Notes under the pieces: generated by a model
The model's input: the letters and a program-made list of their open reading frames with translations, nothing else
Told to the model about the DNA's origin: nothing
Database searches by the model: none
Translations under genes and position numbers: made by a program
DNA from: an uncultured Mycolicibacterium sp.
GTDB lineage: Bacteria > Actinomycetota > Actinomycetes > Mycobacteriales > Mycobacteriaceae
NCBI RefSeq assembly: GCF_937941905.1
Contig: NZ_CALDGS010000155.1
Location: 32,060 to 96,059, forward strand
Reading direction: 5' to 3'
DNA: 64,000 nt
Part shown: piece by piece, positions 14,905 to 22,451 of the stretch
How positions within the stretch are numbered: the stretch's first letter is position 1
Layout of the letters: each line of letters opens with the position of its first letter

Positions 14905-15407
14905 ATGCGCCCCTTGACGCGCCGGCCGAGCTCGCGGGTGATCTCCCGCCGGACGTCCCGGCGCGCGATGTCCTGCCGCTTGTCGTGGGCCTGCTTCCCG
15001 CGGGCCAGCGCCAGCTCCACCTTCACCCGGCCGTTGGAGAAGTACAGCGACAGCGGCACCAGCGTCAGGTTGCCCTCCCGCACCTTGCCGGCCAGGTGGT
15101 CGATCTGGCGGCGGTGCAGCAGCAGTTTGCGGTTGCGCATCGGCGCGTGGTTGGTCCAGGTGCCGTGGTGGTACTCGGGGATGTGCAGGTTGCGCAGCCA
15201 CACCTCGCCGTCGTCGATGGTGGCGAACGCGTCCACCAGCGAGGCGTGCCCCTCCCGCAGGCTCTTGACCTCGGTGCCCACCAGCGCGATCCCCGCCTCG
15301 AAGGTCTCGAGGATCTCGTAGTTGTGCCGGGCCCGCCGGTTGGTCGCGATGACCTGGTTGTTCGGGTCCCGGCCGGGTCCCTTCCTGCCCTTGCCCTTCT
15401 TGGCCAT
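14901..15407 (-). CDS. smpB: SsrA-binding protein SmpB
   Basis: A 168-residue SmpB, the tmRNA partner needed for trans-translation. Hallmarks are ATNRRARHNYEI, VGTEVKSLREG, and the basic C-terminal tail (GKQAHDKRQDIARRDVRRE) that enters the ribosomal decoding centre. The N terminus has the lysine-rich extension KKGKGRKG usual in mycobacteria. It starts at ATG 15407, 2 nt after the ftsX stop, and its stop overlaps the transporter start. The ftsE-ftsX-smpB-ssrA order is conserved in mycobacteria. Confidence 0.96.
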   Translation of the reverse strand: MAKKGKGRKGPGRDPNNQVIATNRRARHNYEILETFEAGIALVGTEVKSLREGHASLVDAFATIDDGEVWLRNLHIPEYHHGTWTNHAPMRNRKLLLHRRQIDHLAGKVREGNLTLVPLSLYFSNGRVKVELALARGKQAHDKRQDIARRDVRREITRELGRRVKGRI

Positions 15408-15409
15408 CG

Positions 15410-16303
15410 TTACCGTCGCACGTACAGCCGCAGTGTCACGTAGGCGGTGAGCCCGGCCATCGCCACGCCGACGAGCAGCAGGATCGGCGAGATGTAGAGG
15501 ATGTCCGCGTAGTCGATCCGGGCGATCAGATTCGCCTGGTAGAACTGGTCGAGCGCCTTCTCCAGGAACGCCGCCCGCACCACGATCAGGCCGATCACCG
15601 CGAGCACCACGCCGATCAGCGCGGCCAGCATGGCCTCCACCAGGAACGGCAGCTGGGTGTACCAGCGGGAGGCGCCGACCAGCCGCATGATGCCGATCTC
15701 GGTGCGGCGGGTGTAGGCGGCGACCTGCACCATGTTCGCGATCAGCAGCACCGCGCCGATCGCCTGTACCAGCGCCACCGCGAACGCGGCACTGGACAGG
15801 CCGTCGAGCACCGCGAACAGCCGGTCGATCAGCGTCTTCTGGTTGAGCACGTCGAGCACCCCGGGCTGGCCGCGCATGGCGTCGTCGAAGGCCTGGTGCT
15901 GCTCGGGGTCCTCCAGCTTGACGATGAACGACGCCGGGAAGGCGTCCCGGCCGGCCACGTCCTTGTATTGCGGGAACTTCGCGATCGCGTCCTCGTAGGC
16001 GGCGTCGCGGTTGAGGAACCGCACCGAGCGGACGTCGTCGCGGTCCTCGATCTTGGCGCGCAGCGCCTTGCACGGCTCGGAGTCGCAGCTCGGGTCGTTG
16101 GCCGAGATGTCCTCGGTGAGGAACACCTGGCTCTCGACGCGGTCGAGGTAGATGGCGCGCGACTGGTCGGCCAGCCGCACCACCAGCAGCCCGCCGCCGA
16201 GCAGGCCGATGGAGATCGCGGTGGTCAGGATCATCGCGACCGTCATCGTGACGTTGCGACGCAGGCCGGTGACGACCTCGTTGATCAGGAAGCCAAAGCG
16301 CAC
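15410..16303 (-). CDS. ftsX: Cell-division protein FtsX
   Basis: A 297-residue permease-like subunit of the FtsEX complex, which in mycobacteria activates the peptidoglycan hydrolase RipC. One transmembrane helix lies near 20-42, then an extracellular domain to about 170 with the Cys73/Cys78 pair (SCDSEPCK), then three C-terminal helices with the conserved cytoplasmic stretch RRTEIGIMRLVGAS. The start codon GTG 16303 directly abuts the ftsE stop (no gap). Length matches the mycobacterial family. Confidence 0.95.
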   Translation of the reverse strand: MRFGFLINEVVTGLRRNVTMTVAMILTTAISIGLLGGGLLVVRLADQSRAIYLDRVESQVFLTEDISANDPSCDSEPCKALRAKIEDRDDVRSVRFLNRDAAYEDAIAKFPQYKDVAGRDAFPASFIVKLEDPEQHQAFDDAMRGQPGVLDVLNQKTLIDRLFAVLDGLSSAAFAVALVQAIGAVLLIANMVQVAAYTRRTEIGIMRLVGASRWYTQLPFLVEAMLAALIGVVLAVIGLIVVRAAFLEKALDQFYQANLIARIDYADILYISPILLLVGVAMAGLTAYVTLRLYVRR

Positions 16304-16993
16304 TTAGCGGTCCATTCCGTAGATGCCGCGCTGCTCGTCGCGAACCAGCCGGCCCAGGCTCAGTTCGATGACGCGCTGGCGCATCGAGTCGACGATGTGG
16401 TGGTCGTGGGTGGCCATCACGACCGTGGTGCCGGTCCGGTTGATCCGCTCCAGCAGGTCCATGATGTCCCGGCTGGTCTCCGGGTCGAGGTTGCCGGTCG
16501 GCTCGTCGGCCAGCAGCACCAGGGGCCGGTTGACGAAGGCGCGGGCGATCGCGACGCGCTGCTGCTCGCCGCCGGACAGCTCGGCGGGCAGGCGGTTGGC
16601 CTTGCCGGACAGCCCCACCATCTCCAGCACCTCCGGGACCACCCGGTCGATGGTCTCGCGGCGCTTGCCGATGACCTCCAGCGCGAAGGCGACGTTCTCG
16701 AAGACGGTCTTCTGCTGCAGCAGCCGGAAGTCCTGGAACACGCAGCCGATCACCTGCCGCAGCTTGGGGATCTGCCGCCCGTGCAGCTTGTTGACGTGGA
16801 ACTTCGCCACCCGGATGTCACCCGAGGTCGGGGTCTCCTCGGCCAGCAGCAGCCGCATGAACGTCGACTTGCCCGACCCCGACGGACCGATGAGGAAGAC
16901 GAACTCGCCCTTGTCGATCTGCAGGGAGACATCCTGCAGGGCCGGACGCGCCGACGACTTGTACTGCTTGCTGACGCGGTCCAGGGTGATCAT
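16304..16993 (-). CDS. ftsE: Cell-division ATP-binding protein FtsE
   Basis: A 229-residue ABC ATPase that drives FtsX. Walker A is GPSGSGKST (36-44), the Q loop is in VFQDFRLL, the signature is LSGGEQQ (139-145), Walker B is LLADEP (160-165), and the H loop is in MATHDHHIV. ATG 16993 gives the standard start MITLDRVSKQY; a GTG codon lies directly upstream. It follows the threonine-rich protein gene by 46 nt on the same strand. Confidence 0.96.
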   Translation of the reverse strand: MITLDRVSKQYKSSARPALQDVSLQIDKGEFVFLIGPSGSGKSTFMRLLLAEETPTSGDIRVAKFHVNKLHGRQIPKLRQVIGCVFQDFRLLQQKTVFENVAFALEVIGKRRETIDRVVPEVLEMVGLSGKANRLPAELSGGEQQRVAIARAFVNRPLVLLADEPTGNLDPETSRDIMDLLERINRTGTTVVMATHDHHIVDSMRQRVIELSLGRLVRDEQRGIYGMDR

Positions 16994-17039
16994 CACGGCT
17001 CGCCAGTGTAGCCGTGCCGGCGGTCGGCGCCCGGGACGC

Positions 17040-17576
17040 TCAACGCGGCGGCGCCGTCGGCGTGGTGCTGGTCACCGGGGTCTCCGTGGTGGTGACCGGC
17101 ATCGCCGGCATCGGCGCCGGCAGCGGCGGCAGCAGCCCCGGGCCGTCCGGGTCGCTCACCGCGTACGGCGGCAGCGGCCCCTCCCCGTCCGGGTCGATCA
17201 CCGTCGTCGGCGCGACCGGCCCCTCCCCGTCCGGGTCGACGACCGTGGTGGTGGGCGCCAGGTCCGGGGTGGTCGGGGTCGGCGTCGTGGTCGTCGTGGT
17301 GGTGGTCGTCGTCGTGGTGGTGGTGGTCGGCGATGTGGTCGTGGTGGTCGCCGTCGGCCGCGGCAGCACCTGGGTGCGCGGCACCCAGGTGTACTCCGGG
17401 TCGGGCACGAACCCCGGCGGCACCACCTGCGCCGTCGGCGGCGGCGCCGGCGGCGGCGGGGCGTAGATCTGTTTGACCGTGAACAACGCGGCGAACAGCG
17501 CGACCAGCACCACCGTCGAGGTGCGGATCCGGCCCTTGAACAGGTGTGACGGCACCCGGAACGTGTGCTCGGCCAT
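17040..17576 (-). CDS. Threonine/proline-rich single-pass membrane protein
   Basis: A 178-residue protein with a short cytosolic basic N terminus, one transmembrane helix (TVVLVALFAALFTV, about 21-34) and a long low-complexity extracytoplasmic part. That part contains a run of 15 threonines (84-98) and three DPDG-G-G-type repeats (115, 128 and 142 onward). I recall a proline-rich membrane protein at the same place in M. tuberculosis (Rv3103c). Function unknown. The Thr/Pro stretch is a plausible O-mannosylation site or wall-spanning spacer. It overlaps neither neighbour: 2 nt separate it from the MscS gene upstream. Confidence 0.85.
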   Translation of the reverse strand: MAEHTFRVPSHLFKGRIRTSTVVLVALFAALFTVKQIYAPPPPAPPPTAQVVPPGFVPDPEYTWVPRTQVLPRPTATTTTTSPTTTTTTTTTTTTTTTPTPTTPDLAPTTTVVDPDGEGPVAPTTVIDPDGEGPLPPYAVSDPDGPGLLPPLPAPMPAMPVTTTETPVTSTTPTAPPR

Positions 17577-17578
17577 GG

Positions 17579-18619
17579 TCAGTCCCCGCCTTCCCGCCGC
17601 TCCCCGCCGTCGTGCTGTTCACGGCGCCGCGCCTCGACGGCCTCCGGCGACGCCGCCGGATGCGGCAGCGTGTCGACCATCGGGCTGGTCGTCGTCGGGC
17701 TGACCACCCCGGCGCGGCCGAGCGCGCGCACCACCAGCACCCGCAGCCGGCGCCCCGCCTCGAACTGCTTGCCCGGCAGGGTGCGGGCCACCATCCGCAG
17801 GTTCACCTCGTCGAGTCCGATGCTCTCCACCCCCATCAGTGAGGGCTCGTCGAGCAGCAGGTCCTTGAGCCGCGGATCCTCCCGCGACTTGCGGCACACG
17901 TCGTGCAGCACGTCGTTGACCTGGTTGAGGTCCGCGGTGACCGGCACCGGGATGTCCACGACGGCGCGCGCCCAGTCCTTGGACAGGTTCAGCGACCGCA
18001 CGATGTTGCCGTTGGGCACGGTGTAGACCTCGCCCTCGGCGGTGCGCAGCTTGGTCACCCGCAGCGTGACCTCCTCCACCGTGCCGCGGGCGTCGTCCGG
18101 GGCGCCGGTCATGCTCAGCTGCACGAGGTCACCGAAGCCGTACTGACGCTCGGTGATGATGAAGAACCCGGCCAGCAGGTCCTGGACGAGTTTCTGGGCG
18201 CCGAAGCCCAGCGCCGCGCCGAGCACCGCGGCGGGCGCCACCAGCGAGCCGACCGGGATGTCGAGCACGTTGGTGATCTGCATCGTCACCACCACGGCGA
18301 CCAGCACGATGGCCACCCAGGAGATCACCGAGGCGACCGCCTGGCGGTGCTTGGAGGCCTCGGAGCGCACCAGCGCGTCCCCGCTGACGAAGTCCTCCTC
18401 GAGCCGGCGGGTCACCCGGCGCGAGCCCCAGGTGATGAACCGCGCCGCCAGCACCGCCCCGATCACCAGCAGGGTGATGTCCAGGCCCTTGGTCAGGATC
18501 CAGGCGCCGATCTCGCCGTGCCAGAAGTTGTGCCAGCTTTCGGCGGGAGAGAAGGCCAGCGGGCCGTTAATCGTCGTCTCTCCGGTGACGCCACCTGATC
18601 CCCGCTTCCAGGAATCCAT
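17579..18619 (-). CDS. MscS-family mechanosensitive channel-like protein
   Basis: About 346 residues with two or three N-terminal helices and the MscS pore/beta-domain core, GFGAQKLVQDLLAGFFII followed by QYGFGDLVQL and VYTVPNGNIVRSLNLSKDW. The likely role is release of osmolytes on membrane tension. The start is uncertain. ATG 18619 lies 53 nt inside prfB, while an ATT overlapping the prfB stop (about 18571) has GGAGAG at good spacing and would remove 16 residues. Located between prfB and ftsE, as in other mycobacteria. Confidence 0.85.
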   Translation of the reverse strand: MDSWKRGSGGVTGETTINGPLAFSPAESWHNFWHGEIGAWILTKGLDITLLVIGAVLAARFITWGSRRVTRRLEEDFVSGDALVRSEASKHRQAVASVISWVAIVLVAVVVTMQITNVLDIPVGSLVAPAAVLGAALGFGAQKLVQDLLAGFFIITERQYGFGDLVQLSMTGAPDDARGTVEEVTLRVTKLRTAEGEVYTVPNGNIVRSLNLSKDWARAVVDIPVPVTADLNQVNDVLHDVCRKSREDPRLKDLLLDEPSLMGVESIGLDEVNLRMVARTLPGKQFEAGRRLRVLVVRALGRAGVVSPTTTSPMVDTLPHPAASPEAVEARRREQHDGGERREGGD

Positions 18620-19673
18620 CGATGTCTCCGTCCAGCACCGCACTCGGGTTGCCGACCTCGTAGTCGGTCCGCAGATCCTTGACCATCTGGTAGGGGTGCA
18701 GCACGTAGGAGCGCATCTGGTTGCCCCATGAGCTGCCGCCGTCACCCTTGAGCGCGTCGAGCTGGGCGCGTTCCTCCTGGCGCTTGCGCTCCAGCAGCTT
18801 GGCCTGCAGCACCCGCATCGCCGACGCCTTGTTCTGCAGCTGGGACTTCTCGTTCTGGCAGGTCACCACGATCCCGGTGGGCAGGTGGGTGATCCGCACG
18901 GCCGAGTCGGTGGTGTTCACCGACTGCCCGCCCGGGCCGCTGGAGCGGTACACGTCGACGCGGATCTCGTTCTCCGGGATCTCGATGTGGTCGGTGGTCT
19001 CCACCACCGGCAGCACCTCGACGTCGGCGAACGAGGTCTGGCGCCGGCCCTGGTTGTCGAACGGGCTGATCCGCACCAGCCGGTGGGTGCCCTGCTCCAC
19101 CGACAGCGTGCCGTAGGCGTACGGCGCGTGCACCACGAACGTGGTGCTCTTGATGCCGGCCTCCTCGGCGTAGGAGGTGTCGAGCACCTCCACCGGGTAG
19201 TCGTGCTTCTCCGCCCAGCGGATGTACATCCGCATCAGCATCTCGGCCCAGTCGGCGGCGTCCACGCCGCCGGCGCCGGCCCGGATCGTGACGACCGCCT
19301 CCCGCTCGTCGTACTCGCCGGACAGCAGCGTGCGGACCTCCATCGCCTCGATGTCGGCGCGCAGGGCGGCGAGCTCCTTGTCGGCCTCGGCGAGTTCGTC
19401 GCCACCACCCTCCTCGGCGGCGAGCTCGTAGAGCACCGGCAGGTCGTCGAGGCGGCGGCGCAGCTCCTCGACCCGGCGCAGCTCCCCCTGGGCGTGCGAC
19501 AGCTCGCTGGTGACGCGCTGCGCGTTGGCCTGGTCGTTCCACAGGTCCGGGTCGGAGGCCTGCTCCTCGAGGCTTTTGATACGGCTCCGCAGCCCGTCGA
19601 TATCGAGGACGCGCTCCACCGTCGTCAGCGTGGCGTCGAGTTCGGCGATTTGGGCTTGGCGGTCAGGATCCAC
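18567..19673 (-). CDS. prfB: Peptide chain release factor 2
   Basis: A 368-residue class I release factor that recognises UGA/UAA. The stop-codon recognition tripeptide SPF is at 203-205 (RISPFDNQG) and the peptidyl-hydrolysis GGQ is at 248-250 (SSGPGGQSVNTTDS). The frame is continuous from GTG 19673; no programmed +1 frameshift site is needed. One family position reads GAGGVDAADW where many homologues have GAGGTEAQDW. It is divergent from fprA (152-nt gap), and its 3' end overlaps the MscS gene start. Confidence 0.96.
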   Translation of the reverse strand: MDPDRQAQIAELDATLTTVERVLDIDGLRSRIKSLEEQASDPDLWNDQANAQRVTSELSHAQGELRRVEELRRRLDDLPVLYELAAEEGGGDELAEADKELAALRADIEAMEVRTLLSGEYDEREAVVTIRAGAGGVDAADWAEMLMRMYIRWAEKHDYPVEVLDTSYAEEAGIKSTTFVVHAPYAYGTLSVEQGTHRLVRISPFDNQGRRQTSFADVEVLPVVETTDHIEIPENEIRVDVYRSSGPGGQSVNTTDSAVRITHLPTGIVVTCQNEKSQLQNKASAMRVLQAKLLERKRQEERAQLDALKGDGGSSWGNQMRSYVLHPYQMVKDLRTDYEVGNPSAVLDGDIDGFLEAGIRWRHRRDDD

Positions 19674-19825
19674 GACTGTCCACGTTACCGACCCCGCCGC
19701 CGGGACATGAGTTCGGCGCTACCGCGGGCGCGGTGGCGCAGATCATGACTAGCATCGGAATGAGTGGAAGGCCACACACCCGCGCCGACCGAACCGCGGG
19801 CGGTGGCAGCGACAGAAGGTGCGGT

Positions 19826-21193
19826 ATGCGTCCGGTTTACGTAGCGATCGTCGGTTCCGGTCCTTCTGGGTTCTTCGCAGCGGCGTCGCTACTGAAGGCC
19901 GCCGACACCGGTGACCTCGCCGACGTCCGGGTCGACATGCTCGAGATGCTGCCCACCCCGTGGGGCCTGGTGCGCTCCGGGGTGGCCCCCGACCATCCGA
20001 AGATCAAGTCGATCAGCGCCCAGTTCGAGCGCACCGCCGCCGACACGCGGCTGCGGTTCTTCGGCAACATCACCGTCGGCGAGCACGTGCAGCCCGCCGA
20101 GCTGGCGCAGCGCTACGACGCGGTGGTCTACGCCATCGGCGCGCAGTCGGAGCGGCGGCTGAACATCCCGGGCGAGAACCTGCCCGGCAGCGTGGCCGCG
20201 GTGGACTTCGTGGGCTGGTACAACGCCCACCCGCACTTCCGGGACATGGAGCCGGACCTGACCGGCACCCGGGCCGTGGTGATCGGCAACGGCAACGTCG
20301 CCCTGGACGTGGCCCGCATCCTGATCTCCGACCCCGAGGTGCTTGCCACCACCGACATCGCCGACCACGCGCTGGACTCGCTGCGCCCGCGCGGCATCGA
20401 GGAGGTGGTGGTGGTCGGTCGCCGCGGCCCGCTGCAGGCCGCGTTCACCACGCTGGAGCTGCGCGAGCTCGGCGACCTCGACGGGCTGCGCGACGTCGAC
20501 GTGATCGTCGACCCGGCCGATCTGGCCGGCATCGGCGACGACGACCTCGAGGCCGCCGACCGGACCGTCCGCAACAACATCAAGGTGCTGCGCGAGTTCG
20601 CCGAGCGCGGCGACCGCGGCGCGCCGCGGCGGATCGTCTTCCGGTTCTTCACCTCGCCGATCGAGATCCGCGGCGGGGACCGGGTGGAGTCGATCGTGCT
20701 GGGCCGCAACGAGCTGGTCACCGATCCGAACGGCCGCATCGTGGCCAAGGACACCGGTGCCCGCGAGGAGCTGCCGACCCAACTGGTGGTCCGCGCCGTC
20801 GGCTACCGCGGCATGCCCACCCCGGGCCTGCCGTTCGACGACCGCACCGGCACCATCCCGCACACCGACGGCCGGGTGGCCGGCAGCCGCAACGAGTACG
20901 TCGTGGGCTGGATCAAGCGCGGGGCCTCCGGGGTGATCGGCACGAACAAGAAGGACGCCCAGGACACCGTCAACACCCTGCTGGCCGATCTGCGCGGCCG
21001 CGAGCTCGCCGACGTCGGACCCGACCACGCGGCGGAACTCGCCGAGTGGCTACGGACCCGCCAGCCGATGCTGGTCACCGGCGAGCAGTGGCGCCAGATC
21101 GACCGCCACGAGCGCGAGTCCGGGCTGCGGGCCGGCCGGCCCCGGATCAAGATCGCCAGCGTGGCCGAGCTGCTGCGCGTCGGTCACGGCTGA
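19826..21193 (+). CDS. fprA: NADPH-ferredoxin reductase FprA
   Basis: A 455-residue adrenodoxin-reductase-type flavoprotein that passes electrons from NADPH to ferredoxins, which in turn feed P450s. The FAD fold is VAIVGSGPSG (6-15) and the NADPH fold is IGNGNVALDVAR (153-164). Family segments MLPTPWGLVRSGVAPDHPK and GWIKRGASGVIGTNKKDA are present. ATG 19826 is chosen because it gives the family start MRPVYVAIVG; in-frame upstream ATGs exist. The 3' end overlaps a convergent small gene by 10 nt. The window also encodes a P450, although far away. Confidence 0.96.
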   Translation: MRPVYVAIVGSGPSGFFAAASLLKAADTGDLADVRVDMLEMLPTPWGLVRSGVAPDHPKIKSISAQFERTAADTRLRFFGNITVGEHVQPAELAQRYDAVVYAIGAQSERRLNIPGENLPGSVAAVDFVGWYNAHPHFRDMEPDLTGTRAVVIGNGNVALDVARILISDPEVLATTDIADHALDSLRPRGIEEVVVVGRRGPLQAAFTTLELRELGDLDGLRDVDVIVDPADLAGIGDDDLEAADRTVRNNIKVLREFAERGDRGAPRRIVFRFFTSPIEIRGGDRVESIVLGRNELVTDPNGRIVAKDTGAREELPTQLVVRAVGYRGMPTPGLPFDDRTGTIPHTDGRVAGSRNEYVVGWIKRGASGVIGTNKKDAQDTVNTLLADLRGRELADVGPDHAAELAEWLRTRQPMLVTGEQWRQIDRHERESGLRAGRPRIKIASVAELLRVGHG

Positions 21194-21519
21194 GCCGGCG
21201 CCTCCGGCGGGGCGAACGCCCACTTGTCCGGGTTGTTCGGGGCGTAGACCACCGGGATCAGGTCCCCCATCTTCGGCCACTGGTTCACGTCGACGACCAT
21301 GCGCTGGTAGACGACGTGCTCGTGCACGGTGGGGCCGGTGATCACCCCGGTGATGGTGACGAACTGCTCGCCCTGCGCGTCCGGGCGGGGGCTGACCCCG
21401 GTCACCAGCAGGGTGCCGTGCGCCATGTCGGGTCCCACGCCGCGCCGGCGCATGATCCACGGGGCGGCGAGCACCGCGATCGCCCCGACCAGCACCAGCA
21501 GCACGACGAATTCCCACAC
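21184..21519 (-). CDS. Small single-pass membrane protein, unknown function
   Basis: A 111-residue protein starting at GTG 21519 with an N-terminal hydrophobic helix (FVVLLVLVGAIAVLAAPWIM) followed by a beta-rich soluble part (LLVTGVSPRP, FVTITGVITG, VVYQRMVVDV). The C-terminal half resembles small DUF3592-like or OB-type extracytoplasmic domains, but I cannot name a family. It overlaps the fprA 3' end by 10 nt and is divergent from the phosphatase gene at 21543 with 23 nt between starts. Confidence 0.78.
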   Translation of the reverse strand: MWEFVVLLVLVGAIAVLAAPWIMRRRGVGPDMAHGTLLVTGVSPRPDAQGEQFVTITGVITGPTVHEHVVYQRMVVDVNQWPKMGDLIPVVYAPNNPDKWAFAPPEAPAQP

Positions 21520-21542
21520 ACGGCCATGGTAGGACTGCTCGC

Positions 21543-22343
21543 ATGCAATCCGACCAGATCGACTACTCCGCCGATGTCACCCTCGCGCTGCGGCTGGCCG
21601 ACCGGGCCGACGCGCTGACCATGGACCGGTTCGGTGCGCTGGACCTGCGGGTGGAGCACAAACCCGACCTGACCCCGGTCACCGACGCCGACCGGTCGGC
21701 GGAGGCCCGGCTGCGGGAGCTGCTGGCCGCCGAACGGCCGGACGACCCGGTGCTGGGCGAGGAGTACGGCGGTGACGCGGTGTTCAGCGGCCGGCAGTGG
21801 GTGATCGACCCGATCGACGGGACGAAGAACTTCGTCCGCGGTGTGCCGGTGTGGGCGACGCTGATCGCGTTGCTGGTCGACGGGGTGCCGGTGGTCGGCG
21901 TGGTGAGCGCGCCCGCGCTGGCCCGGCGGTGGTGGGCCGGCACCGGGCAGGGCGCGTACACCGCGTTCGGCGGCGGCGAGCCGCGCCGGATCTCGGTGTC
22001 GGCGGTGGCCGAGCTCGACGCCGCGAGCCTGTCGTTCTCCAGCCTGTCCGGCTGGGCCGACCGCGGGCTGCGGGACCGCTTCATCGCCCTGACCGACGCG
22101 GTGTGGCGGGTGCGGGGGTTCGGCGACTTCTTCTCCTACTGCCTGCTGGCCGAGGGCGCGGTCGACATCGCCGCCGAACCCGAGGTGAACCTGTGGGATC
22201 TGGCCGCCATCGACGTCGTGGTGCGGGAGGCGGGCGGCAGCTTCACCAACCTCGACGGCGTCCCCGGGCCGCACGGCGGCTCGGCGGTGGCGACCAACGG
22301 CCGGCTGCACCGGGCGGTGCTGGGGCTGCTGGGCGGCTCCTGA
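21543..22343 (+). CDS. hisN: Inositol-monophosphatase-family phosphatase (HisN-type histidinol-phosphatase)
   Basis: A 266-residue Mg-dependent phosphatase of the IMPase fold. Metal ligands are in GEEYGG (72-77) and DPIDGTKNFVRG (89-100), and the C-terminal WDLAAIDVVVREAGG motif is present. Its place next to fadE24 matches the gene annotated as histidinol-phosphatase HisN in mycobacteria; from sequence alone another inositol-phosphatase activity cannot be excluded. The stop is followed by a 108-nt regulatory gap with tandem palindromes. Confidence 0.85.
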   Translation: MQSDQIDYSADVTLALRLADRADALTMDRFGALDLRVEHKPDLTPVTDADRSAEARLRELLAAERPDDPVLGEEYGGDAVFSGRQWVIDPIDGTKNFVRGVPVWATLIALLVDGVPVVGVVSAPALARRWWAGTGQGAYTAFGGGEPRRISVSAVAELDAASLSFSSLSGWADRGLRDRFIALTDAVWRVRGFGDFFSYCLLAEGAVDIAAEPEVNLWDLAAIDVVVREAGGSFTNLDGVPGPHGGSAVATNGRLHRAVLGLLGGS

Positions 22344-22372
22344 GCCCGCCGCACTGTGAGGTGCGGCACACC

Positions 22373-22412
22373 TTACTCCAGAGTCAGTTCCGCTACCTTA
22401 CTCTGGAGTCAG
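22373..22412. promoter_or_regulatory. Tandem 15-nt palindromic repeats upstream of fadE24
   Basis: TTACTCCAGAGTCAG (22373-22387) and TTACTCTGGAGTCAG (22398-22412) repeat at a 25-nt period. Each contains an ACTC-N2-GAGT inverted repeat, the form expected for a dimeric regulator. They lie 40-79 nt upstream of the fadE24 ATG, over the expected promoter. No regulator gene is adjacent, so the cognate factor acts in trans. Confidence 0.65.
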
Positions 22413-22451
22413 ATCCGCGTATCCGCACGCACCTTCAGTGAGGCAGCCAAC

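Noticed and set aside
17281..17345. GTC/GTG-rich repeat block considered as a CRISPR or microsatellite locus
   Set aside because: It is the coding sequence of a threonine run in the minus-strand protein; there are no spacers or regular repeat units.
18567..19673. Programmed +1 frameshift in prfB
   Set aside because: The frame is open from GTG 19673 to the stop with no in-frame UGA near codon 26, so no shift is required.
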